Origin: Subtercola sp.
GTDB taxonomy: Bacteria; Actinomycetota; Actinomycetes; Actinomycetales; Microbacteriaceae
Length of the DNA stretch: 42,069 nt
Assembly: GCA_025463745.1 (NCBI GenBank)
Contig: JAODBB010000048.1
Coordinates: forward strand, 1 to 42,069
Direction: 5' to 3'
The notes under the pieces were generated by a model that was not told the origin of the DNA, did not search any database, and was given only the letters and a program-made list of their open reading frames with translations. This document shows positions 15,895 to 23,244 of this stretch, one piece after another (position 1 is the first letter of the stretch; every line of letters starts with the position of its first letter). The translations under genes were made by a program, and so were the position numbers.

Positions 15895-16935
15895 ATGTCG
15901 AAACGCCTCGCAGAAGTGGCCCGCAAAGTCGGAGTGAGCGAGGCGACGGTGAGCCGCGTGCTGAACGACAAGCCCGGGGTCTCCGACGCCACCCGCCAGA
16001 CGGTGCTGACCGCGCTCGACGTTCTCGGTTACGAGCGGCCCACGAAGCTCCGCGGTGAGCGGGCATGCCTGGTCGGGCTGGTACTGCCCGAGCTGCAGAA
16101 CCCCATTTTTCCGGCGTTCGGCGAAATCGTGGGCAGCGCCCTGGCCCAATACGGCTACACTCCGGTGCTCTGCACGCAGACCGCGGGCGGCATCTCCGAA
16201 TCCGACTACGTCGACCTGCTCCTGCAGCAGCGGGTCTCGGGAGTCGTCTTCGTAGGGGGTTCGTACACCCAGCAAGACGCATCCCACGAGCACTATCAAC
16301 GCCTCACCGACCTCAACCTGCCGACCGTCATTGTGAATGCGCCCGTCAAAGAGGTCGACTTCGCCACTGTCTCGTGCGACGACGCAGTCGCCACGGAACA
16401 GGCCCTGACGCACCTGCGACAGCTCGGGCACGACAAGATCGGGCTTCTGCTGGGGCCGCGCGACCACATTCCGTCGCAGCGAAAACTCGCCGCCGCCCGA
16501 GAGCATTCCGAGCGCCTCGGCCTCACCTTCGACGACGACCAGATCGTGCACGGGCTGTACTCTCTCGAAGCCGGGCAGGCCTCCGCCGCCCGACTACTGC
16601 GCGCCAATGTGACAGCGATCGTCTGTGCCAGCGACCCGATGGCCCTCGGCGCGATCCGGGCCGTACGCCGGGCCGGCCTCCGAGTGCCAGAAGACGTCTC
16701 CATCGTCGGCTTCGACGATTCCGCGCTGATGAATTGCATCGACCCGCCACTGACCACGGTGCGCCAGCCGATCGAGCCGATGGGTCGCATGGTGATCGAA
16801 TTGCTCATTCGCCAGATCAACGGCGACTCGGCATCGAGCGACGAGTTTCTGTTCGAGCCCGAGCTTGTAGTGAGGGCGTCAACGGCCCCGATGCGGCCTC
16901 GTGTGCAAGCCGCCAGCGTGCTTCCAGCCGCCTGA
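15895..16935 (+). CDS. LacI-family transcriptional regulator
   Basis: A 346-residue sugar-responsive regulator. The helix-turn-helix is at the N-terminus (KRLAEVARKVGVSEATVSRVLN) with the hinge region about residues 45-58, followed by a periplasmic-binding-protein-like domain starting LVGLVLPELQNPIFPAFGEI and ending in IVGFDDSALMNCIDPPLTTV. It precedes a GH13 glycosidase and a CUT1 sugar ABC transporter, so it is the likely local repressor with an alpha-glucoside or its breakdown product as inducer. Repeated ttgcgtaa motifs sit in its own promoter region. Confidence 0.92.
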   Translation: MSKRLAEVARKVGVSEATVSRVLNDKPGVSDATRQTVLTALDVLGYERPTKLRGERACLVGLVLPELQNPIFPAFGEIVGSALAQYGYTPVLCTQTAGGISESDYVDLLLQQRVSGVVFVGGSYTQQDASHEHYQRLTDLNLPTVIVNAPVKEVDFATVSCDDAVATEQALTHLRQLGHDKIGLLLGPRDHIPSQRKLAAAREHSERLGLTFDDDQIVHGLYSLEAGQASAARLLRANVTAIVCASDPMALGAIRAVRRAGLRVPEDVSIVGFDDSALMNCIDPPLTTVRQPIEPMGRMVIELLIRQINGDSASSDEFLFEPELVVRASTAPMRPRVQAASVLPAA

Positions 16936-16991
16936 GCGAGGCGAAGCGAGCCAGAGCGAAGGCTGACGCAGTGGCGTAAGCCTGAAACCGC

Positions 16992-17008
16992 ACGCAAATG
17001 CGCGCAAG
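16992..17008. promoter_or_regulatory. Candidate LacI-type operator upstream of the GH13 gene
   Basis: acgcaaatgcgcgcaag, read on the minus strand as cttgcgcgcatttgcgt, repeats the cttgcg...ttgcgt arrangement found in front of lacI. It lies 167 bp before the GH13 GTG in a 239-bp intergenic region. The later part of that region (17009-17060) is relatively AT-rich and probably holds the promoter. Confidence 0.45.
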
Positions 17009-17174
17009 TTGCTTGCTCTTTGTTACTTTCTTGCTTCATTTTGTCAAAAACACTACGTTCAACGTGTGAGGACAATGGTGCCCCAATCGTGGCTCCGTTT
17101 CACCCTCTCGAACCTGTGACCGTGACGTCGCCTTCCCCCCCAGGCGACCATCGACAAACTGAGATGAGACCCGC

Positions 17175-18914
17175 GTGGAGACTGTCGCGCCGAGCCAGCA
17201 GCGTGAAGCCGCTCCGAGTACCGACCACGATTCAAAGACCGCCGACGACACCTGGTGGCGCAGTGGTGTGATCTATCAGATCTACCCGCGCAGCTTCGCC
17301 GACGGCAACGGTGACGGCACGGGCGACCTGGCCGGAATACGAGCCCGGCTGCCGTACCTGAAAGAACTGGGTATCGACGCGATCTGGTACACCCCGTGGT
17401 ACGTCTCCCCCCTCGCTGACGGCGGCTACGACGTGGCCGACTACCGCGCCATCGACCCCGCGTTCGGAACCCTCGCGGAGGCAGAGGTGCTCATCACCGA
17501 GGCGCTCGAGCTCGGCATCCGCACGATCATCGATATCGTGCCCAACCACGTGTCGGCGCAGCACACCTGGTTTCAGCAGGCGCTGAACGCGGCACCCGGG
17601 TCACCAGAGCGCGCCCGATTCTGGTTTCACAAAGGGCTCGGCCCGAACGGCGATGAAATGCCGACACACTGGCCCAACAACTTCGGCGGCGAGGTCTGGT
17701 CCCGCACCACCAACCCCGACGGCACTCCCGGCGAATGGTACCTGCACCTGTTCGACTCGCAGCAGCCCGATCTCAACTGGAGCAACCCCGAAATCATCGA
17801 TGAACACGAACAGATTCTGAAGTTCTGGTTCGATCGGGGTGTGGCGGGCATCCGCATCGACTCTGCCGCACTGCTCGTGAAAGACCCGGCGCTGCCCGAG
17901 ATTCCCGAGAACCCGGGCCCTGGCGAGCATCCGAACACCGACCGCGACGAGTTGCACGAGATCTACCGGGGCTGGCGGGCCGTGGCCGACTCGTACCCGG
18001 GAAGTCGCGCTCTCATCGGTGAGATCTGGTTGCCAGACACCGAACGGTTCGCTGCGTATCTCCGCCCCGACGAACTGCACACTGCCTTCAATTTCGACTT
18101 CATGACAAGGGCGTGGGGCGCCACGAATCTGCGCGAATCGATCGACATGATGCTCGCCGCTCACGAGCCGGTCGCAGCCCCTGCTACCTGGGTTCTCTCG
18201 AACCACGACGTGACCCGAGCGGTCACCCGCTACGGGCGTTCCGATTCATCGTTCGACTTCTTGAAGAAACGCCGAGGAGTGCCGAGCGATCTCGAGCTCG
18301 GAACGCGCCGCGCTCGAGCCGCAGCCCTCCTGACCGCGGCGCTTCCCGGCTCTCTGTACATCTATCAGGGCGACGAGCTGGGGCTGCCCGAAGTCGAAGA
18401 CCTGCCGCTCGACCAGATGCACGACCCCATGTTCTTTCGCTCGAACGGCACCGACCCCGGGCGCGACGGATGCCGGGTACCCCTGCCCTGGCGCGGAGAC
18501 GATCCGCCGTTCGGCTTCAGCCTCACCGACGATCACGCTCCGGCCTGGCTCACACCACCGCGCGAGTGGGCCCGGTACACCGCAGCGCGCCAAGACATCG
18601 ACCCCGACTCCATGCTCACGTTGTACCGCCGCATGCTCGCGATCCGTCGCGACGAAGGCTCGCTGGGCGACGGCCCCATGCGGTGGATCGACTCCGAGCG
18701 CGACGTGCTCGCGTTTCGCCGCGGAGAAAGCTTCGTGAACGTGAGCAACCTCTCCGAGCATCCGGTCACCCTGCCCGCCGGGTGCGTTCCGCTGCTCTCG
18801 AGCATGCCGCTGGTCGAAAAACCAGACGGTATGACTCTCCCCACAGACTCCACCGTGTGGCTTCGACTGACGGATGCCCGCCAGCACCTCACCGGAGAAC
18901 CCCGCACGGCGTAG
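17175..18914 (+). CDS. GH13 alpha-glucosidase
   Basis: A 579-residue cytoplasmic glycoside hydrolase (no signal peptide) of the alpha-amylase family, expected to release glucose from imported maltose-like or sucrose-like alpha-glucosides. Conserved regions are IYQIYPRSFADGNGDGTGDL near the N-terminus, DIVPNHVS, GIRIDSAA with nucleophile Asp229, GEIW with general acid Glu283, and SNHDV with Asp345. The overall pattern is that of actinobacterial oligo-alpha-glucosidases, probably subfamily 30. The start is GTG 17175, with gagatgag upstream as a weak SD. It is followed 42 bp later by the sugar-binding lipoprotein gene and belongs to one LacI-controlled operon. Confidence 0.92.
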   Translation: METVAPSQQREAAPSTDHDSKTADDTWWRSGVIYQIYPRSFADGNGDGTGDLAGIRARLPYLKELGIDAIWYTPWYVSPLADGGYDVADYRAIDPAFGTLAEAEVLITEALELGIRTIIDIVPNHVSAQHTWFQQALNAAPGSPERARFWFHKGLGPNGDEMPTHWPNNFGGEVWSRTTNPDGTPGEWYLHLFDSQQPDLNWSNPEIIDEHEQILKFWFDRGVAGIRIDSAALLVKDPALPEIPENPGPGEHPNTDRDELHEIYRGWRAVADSYPGSRALIGEIWLPDTERFAAYLRPDELHTAFNFDFMTRAWGATNLRESIDMMLAAHEPVAAPATWVLSNHDVTRAVTRYGRSDSSFDFLKKRRGVPSDLELGTRRARAAALLTAALPGSLYIYQGDELGLPEVEDLPLDQMHDPMFFRSNGTDPGRDGCRVPLPWRGDDPPFGFSLTDDHAPAWLTPPREWARYTAARQDIDPDSMLTLYRRMLAIRRDEGSLGDGPMRWIDSERDVLAFRRGESFVNVSNLSEHPVTLPAGCVPLLSSMPLVEKPDGMTLPTDSTVWLRLTDARQHLTGEPRTA

Positions 18915-18956
18915 ACCCCCACAGAAAATCCTGCACCAACGAAAGGAAGCACGACA

Positions 18957-20333
18957 ATGAAGTCAACAAGGCGCCTTACTGCGAGCATCGCAGTCGCCGC
19001 AGTCACAGTAGGCATGCTTGCAGCCTGCACCTCGGGAAACAGCTCGGATTCGAGCACTCCCAGCACAGTCGAACTCTCGGTTGTCAGCCTGATTCCGGGC
19101 ACCGAGCAGTCCGCGTTCGATGCGTTCAACGCACAGGTGGCGCAGTTCGAAGCCCTCAACCCGAACATCCACATCACACCGGTGGAGTACGAGTGGAAAG
19201 CCGACACCTTCCCAGCGCTGCTCGCTGGGGGCACTCTGCCCGACGTCTATACGATTCCGTTCACCGACGGTCGCACCATGATTGAGAACGGCCAACTCGC
19301 CGACATCACCAGCCAGGTGAAGGCGCTGCCGTACTACGACAAGTTCAACCAGAACGTGCTCGCCGCCGGCGAAGACGCTGATGGCAACGTGTTCGCCCTG
19401 CCGAAGGAGGCGTACGGCAACGGTCTGCAGTACAACCGCTCGGTCTTCACGGCAGCCGGTCTCGACCCTGACAAGCCACCGACCACCTGGGACGAGGTTC
19501 GAGCCGACGCGAAAATCATTTCAGAGAAGACCGGCATGGCGGGCTACATGCAGATGTCGCAATCGAACACGGGTGGCTGGCAGACCGCCGTGGCAACGTA
19601 CACCCGCGGTGGCCGTCTCGAAGACACGTCTGGTACTACCGTGAAGGCCACTCTCAACAATCCCGCAACGAAAGCCTCGCTGCAGTTTCTGAAAGACCTG
19701 CGCTGGACCGACAACTCCATGGGCAGCAACTTTCTCTTCGACTGGGGCACCATCAACAAGGCGTTCGCCGCAGGCCAGATCGGCATGTTCACCGGTGGCT
19801 CTGACCTGTACACGTCGCTCATCCGCGAAAACCAGCTGAACCCGGCCGACTACGGGCTGGCTCCGCTGCCCTTGACCTCTGCCCCTGACGCTGCGGTTCT
19901 CGGTGGTGGCACTCTGGCCGGGGTCAATGTCAAGGTCGACGACGCGCAGAAAGACGCCGCGGTGAAGTGGATCGACTTCTACTACATGCAGAAGTACCTG
20001 AACCAAGACGCGGCGGTACTCGACGCGAAGACCCTGTCTGAATCCAACCAGGCGGTCGGCACCCCCGTGCTGCCGGTCTTCGATCAGGCGACCTTCGACC
20101 AGTCGCGCATCTGGATCAAGCCGTACATCAACGTGCCTGAGTCGCAAGTCGCACCGTTCACCAGCGCGATCGCCGATCAGCCGCTGATGACGGAACCGCC
20201 GACGCACACGCAAGACATCTACGGGTTGTTCGACCCGATTGTGCAGGCGGTGTTGACCGACCAGAACGCAGACATCGACGCGTTGCTCGCCGCTGCTCAG
20301 GCGACAGCTCAATCGACCATCGACGCCGGATAG
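18957..20333 (+). CDS. Sugar ABC transporter substrate-binding lipoprotein, family 1
   Basis: The 458-residue extracellular receptor for the CUT1 importer downstream. The signal peptide ends in a lipobox LAAC (Cys near residue 24), followed by a Ser-rich linker. The mature domain has the family-1 pattern (FEALNPNIHITPVEYEW, then ALLAGGTLPDVYTIPFTDGR) and the later FAAGQIGMFTGGS. The preceding GH13 enzyme points to an alpha-glucoside ligand. ATG 18957 has aaagga ten bases upstream. A hairpin follows the gene, typical where the receptor must be made in excess of the permeases. Confidence 0.92.
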   Translation: MKSTRRLTASIAVAAVTVGMLAACTSGNSSDSSTPSTVELSVVSLIPGTEQSAFDAFNAQVAQFEALNPNIHITPVEYEWKADTFPALLAGGTLPDVYTIPFTDGRTMIENGQLADITSQVKALPYYDKFNQNVLAAGEDADGNVFALPKEAYGNGLQYNRSVFTAAGLDPDKPPTTWDEVRADAKIISEKTGMAGYMQMSQSNTGGWQTAVATYTRGGRLEDTSGTTVKATLNNPATKASLQFLKDLRWTDNSMGSNFLFDWGTINKAFAAGQIGMFTGGSDLYTSLIRENQLNPADYGLAPLPLTSAPDAAVLGGGTLAGVNVKVDDAQKDAAVKWIDFYYMQKYLNQDAAVLDAKTLSESNQAVGTPVLPVFDQATFDQSRIWIKPYINVPESQVAPFTSAIADQPLMTEPPTHTQDIYGLFDPIVQAVLTDQNADIDALLAAAQATAQSTIDAG

Positions 20334-20348
20334 TCGCAATTCCTCCCA

Positions 20349-20380
20349 GACCGGCGCGAGACGTGACACTCGCGCCGGTC
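20349..20380 (+). promoter_or_regulatory. Intercistronic hairpin after the sugar-binding protein gene
   Basis: Perfect 12-bp arms gaccggcgcgag (20349-20360) and ctcgcgccggtc (20369-20380) around an 8-base loop lie 15 bp past the receptor stop and 49 bp before the first permease. No T-run follows. It is likely an mRNA stabiliser or partial terminator. Confidence 0.8.
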
Positions 20381-20429
20381 ATCCCCTTCTCTCACAGCTC
20401 TTTCTCTCTCACCTCTCGAAAGCCCTCCC

Positions 20430-21374
20430 ATGACTGCACTCGACCGGCCGGTGGCTGCCACCCCCCGCGCGCGCCGACGCCGAACGCCCCTGACCTGGTT
20501 TCGCGGCGGCGGACTCGCCAACCTGCTCTTTCTGCTGCCGATGCTCATCGTGTTCGGCCTTTTCTCGTGGTACCCGATCGTTCGGGCCGTCATCATGAGC
20601 TTTCAGAAGACGAACATGGTGCAGGCCGCCACGTGGGTGGGTCTCGACAATTTCGTGAAAGTGCTGCATGACCCGCTGTTCTACACGGCGGTGCACAACA
20701 CGGCGTGGTTCGCCGTACTCGCTCTCATCTTCGGCTACCCCGTTCCGTTGATCGCAGCAGTGATGATGAGCGAAGTCAGGCGATCGCGCGGCATGTTCAG
20801 CGCTCTCGCCTACTTGCCCGTCGTCGTGCCACCAGTCGTGGCCGTCTTGCTCTGGAAGTTCTTCTACGACGCGAGCCCGACGGGCGTGTTCAACACGATT
20901 CTGGGGTGGGTCGGTCTCGGCCCGTACCCCTGGATTCAGGATGCCACGTGGGCGATGCCCTCGATCGTGCTCGAGGCGACCTGGGCCGCGGCCGGCGGCA
21001 CCGTCATCATCTATCTGGCCGCACTCACCGCCGTCGCCCCGGAGCTGTACGACGCCGCCGAAGTCGACGGCGCCAGCATCTGGAGAAAGATCTGGCACGT
21101 CACACTGCCGCAACTTCGCGGCATTCTGCTGATCACGCTGATTCTGCAAGTCATCGGCACGTCGCAGGTCTTTCTCGAACCGTTTCTGTTCACCGACGGC
21201 GGCCCGGCCAACTCCACCGTCACGGTACTTCAGCTCATCTACCGCTACGGCTTTCAGAACAGCCTCGGGGGCAACTACGGCGCAGCGACGGCGCTCAGCG
21301 TGATGCTCGCCCTGTTCCTCGCCCTGCTTTCGTTCGTGTACTTTCGCCTCACCCGACGCTGGAGCCAGAATTGA
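20430..21374 (+). CDS. Sugar ABC transporter permease, MalF type
   Basis: A 314-residue CUT1 membrane subunit with six hydrophobic segments, the first at LLFLLPMLIVFGLFSWYPIV. The ATPase-docking EAA loop is ELYDAAEVDGASIWRKIWHV followed by TLPQLRGILLI. It pairs with the MalG-type permease whose TTG start overlaps this stop (TTGA). No ATP-binding protein is encoded in the locus, so the pair probably relies on a shared MsiK-like ATPase from elsewhere in the genome, as known in other actinobacteria. Confidence 0.92.
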   Translation: MTALDRPVAATPRARRRRTPLTWFRGGGLANLLFLLPMLIVFGLFSWYPIVRAVIMSFQKTNMVQAATWVGLDNFVKVLHDPLFYTAVHNTAWFAVLALIFGYPVPLIAAVMMSEVRRSRGMFSALAYLPVVVPPVVAVLLWKFFYDASPTGVFNTILGWVGLGPYPWIQDATWAMPSIVLEATWAAAGGTVIIYLAALTAVAPELYDAAEVDGASIWRKIWHVTLPQLRGILLITLILQVIGTSQVFLEPFLFTDGGPANSTVTVLQLIYRYGFQNSLGGNYGAATALSVMLALFLALLSFVYFRLTRRWSQN

Positions 21375-22366
21375 CCACCTCACTTGTCAGCCCAGCCCAA
21401 GAAATCGCTGCCACCGCACCGGAGCTTCCGCCGACACCCGGCGACGCTCGGCCACCCACGAAGAAGGCCCGGAAAGCCGGGGCGGAACAACCAGATCGCG
21501 GCATCATCTCGTTCTCCGATTGGCGCCGGCCGGGCATCCGTCGGGTCAATCGTGTTCTGCAAGGCGGCCTGCTGCTCGTGCTGGTTGTTTTCGGGCTCGG
21601 CCCGATTCTGTGGCTGGCAAAGGCAGCCATCACCCCGACACAAGACACGTTGCGAACGCCGATGGCGATCTTTCCCAATGGTGTCGCGTGGGACAACCTC
21701 GTTCAGGCCTGGACGACGATTCACCTCGACGTGCAATTCATGAACACGATCTGGGTTGCTCTGGGGTCGTGGATCGTGCAGATCATCGTGGCGACCACAG
21801 CCGGTTATGCGCTCTCCGTTCTCAAGCCCGCCTACGGCCGGGTACTGAACGGGCTCGTGCTCGGCACGTTGTTCGTGCCGGCGGTGGTTCTGCTCGTGCC
21901 GCTCTACTTGACGATTCTCGACGTGCCCTTCATCGGCATCTCGCTTCAGAACACGTTCTGGGCCGTCTGGCTGCCGGCGGGCGCGAACGCGTTCAACATT
22001 CTGTTGGTGAAGAGATTCTTCGACAATCTGCCGGCCGAGATCTTCGAGGCCGCCCGAACTGATGGGGCGGGGCCGTTCCGTCTGTTCTGGGCCATCGTCT
22101 TGCCCTTGTCACGGCCGATTCTCGGGGTGGTTTCGGTCTTCGCGATCATCGCTGCGTGGAAGGACTATCTCTGGCCGAAACTCGTGCTGTCGTTGCCCGA
22201 AGTGCAGCCGCTTTCGGTGCGCCTGCCCCAGCTGCAGCAGACCATCGACCTCGGCGTCTATCTGGCGGCACTGGCGATTTCGACGATCATCCCGATCATC
22301 TTGTTCGTCTTCTTTCAGAACTTGTTCCTGCGAAGCGCCGGCCTGGGCGGCGCTGTCAAAGGCTAG
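21371..22366 (+). CDS. Sugar ABC transporter permease, MalG type
   Basis: A 331-residue CUT1 membrane subunit. It has an extended, charged cytoplasmic N-terminus of about 60 residues (Pro/Lys-rich, up to DWRRPGIRRVNR) before the first membrane segment. The EAA loop is EIFEAARTDGAGPFRLFWAI followed by VLPLSRPILGVV. I start at TTG 21371 because it overlaps the MalF stop in the coupled TTGA arrangement and no ATG occurs before the first membrane helix. It is the last gene of the alpha-glucoside operon and is convergent, 34 bp away, with the Ddn-like gene; a small gcggc-tca-gccgc stem lies in the gap. Confidence 0.88.
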   Translation: MTTSLVSPAQEIAATAPELPPTPGDARPPTKKARKAGAEQPDRGIISFSDWRRPGIRRVNRVLQGGLLLVLVVFGLGPILWLAKAAITPTQDTLRTPMAIFPNGVAWDNLVQAWTTIHLDVQFMNTIWVALGSWIVQIIVATTAGYALSVLKPAYGRVLNGLVLGTLFVPAVVLLVPLYLTILDVPFIGISLQNTFWAVWLPAGANAFNILLVKRFFDNLPAEIFEAARTDGAGPFRLFWAIVLPLSRPILGVVSVFAIIAAWKDYLWPKLVLSLPEVQPLSVRLPQLQQTIDLGVYLAALAISTIIPIILFVFFQNLFLRSAGLGGAVKG

Positions 22367-22400
22367 CGGCGCCAACGCTGCGGCTCAGCCGCGCCGGATG

Positions 22401-22844
22401 CTACGACTGGGCGCGCGGGCGTCGCCAGCCCGGCGCCGGCTCGCTCGGTTGACGACGAACGAACTTCACGAAGAGGTCTTCGTGAAGAGCAGTCAGAATC
22501 CAGCGCTGCGGCACGGGAAATGCATTTATCGCTTCACGAGTCGCCAACGGCTCCAGCCGGTCGATCACGTAGCGTCGGCGATGCCTGATCAGTTCGCATC
22601 CGCCCGCCGCCACCACGTTCTTGTACCAATTGACGTCTGGCCCATACGTGAGTGCGATCACGAATCCACCGGCCGTCGGCTGCACGATGATAGGCGTCTC
22701 GAACGTCTTGCCGCTGCTGCGACCGACGTGCCGAACAATGGTGAACGGCCCCCTCCGGCTGCGGGCGACGCGCAGGGTGAGCCGATTCAGCGTGTTCTTG
22801 ATGAGCGTCAGCCACGCGCTCCGCATTCCCTGTCGTACGTGCAC
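22401..22844 (-). CDS. F420-dependent nitroreductase/quinone reductase-like protein (Ddn family)
   Basis: A 147-residue split-barrel protein of the deazaflavin-dependent nitroreductase family. Family features visible are GRSSGKTFETPIIVQ (cofactor phosphate contact), GGFVIALTYGPDVNWYKN and VAAGGCELIRHRRR. Relatives use reduced F420 to reduce quinones or nitro compounds at the membrane, so the host probably makes F420. The start is GTG 22844; an ATG six codons later is possible. A small membrane peptide gene lies 34 bp upstream in the same direction. Confidence 0.85.
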   Translation of the reverse strand: MHVRQGMRSAWLTLIKNTLNRLTLRVARSRRGPFTIVRHVGRSSGKTFETPIIVQPTAGGFVIALTYGPDVNWYKNVVAAGGCELIRHRRRYVIDRLEPLATREAINAFPVPQRWILTALHEDLFVKFVRRQPSEPAPGWRRPRAQS

Positions 22845-22878
22845 GAGAGCCTCCCTTCACCGACGTTTCGCGCCGAGA

Positions 22879-23049
22879 TCATGGAGCGAACGTCGACGCC
22901 GGCCGCCCAGGAATGTCTGGTGCCGGCCCGGTCACGATGGCGGGCGACCCGGGAACCACGTGCGAAACGGCGATGGTCAGCGGCACGATGATCACCGCCA
23001 GCACGGCAAGAGTCACCACGATGAAGAGCAGCGTCTTGACGGTACGCAC
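22879..23049 (-). CDS. Small single-pass membrane peptide, 56 residues
   Basis: Reading the minus strand from GTG 23049 gives 56 codons ending in TGA at 22879. The peptide begins MRTVKTLLFIVVTLAVLAVI, continues into a hydrophobic helix of about 25 residues, then a Pro/Ala-rich outside tail with VTGPAPDIPGRPAS. The start has a strong ggagg six bases upstream (plus-strand cctcc at 23056-23060). The Lys/Arg before the helix and the Pro-rich tail after it suggest N-in topology. It is probably cotranscribed with the Ddn-like reductase. No family is recognised. Confidence 0.7.
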   Translation of the reverse strand: MRTVKTLLFIVVTLAVLAVIIVPLTIAVSHVVPGSPAIVTGPAPDIPGRPASTFAP

Positions 23050-23143
23050 GTGGCGCCTCCCTCCCGAGTCTGCTCCCCCTACTCTGCCCTTTCACTCGAG
23101 AGAAGTACACCGGCCTTCGGCGCGTTCACAACACAGTCCCGCG

Positions 23144-23190
23144 CGGCGCCGACCCTCTCGGTATCGGCGTCCTCGGCGCCGACCCTCTCG
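23144..23190. repeat. 17-bp direct repeat in intergenic region
   Basis: cggcgccgaccctctcg occurs at 23144-23160 and 23174-23190, spaced exactly 30 bp. The 195-bp gap it lies in separates the small membrane peptide gene (promoter side) from the end of the 5'-nucleotidase gene. No gene is visible in the gap. Spacing near three helical turns is compatible with a regulator site, but a simple duplication is equally possible. Confidence 0.6.
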
Positions 23191-23244
23191 CTGCGGTCCT
23201 GCCCGGCACCGGCCTACTCCGAATGGTCGCGCGACCCCGGGCTT

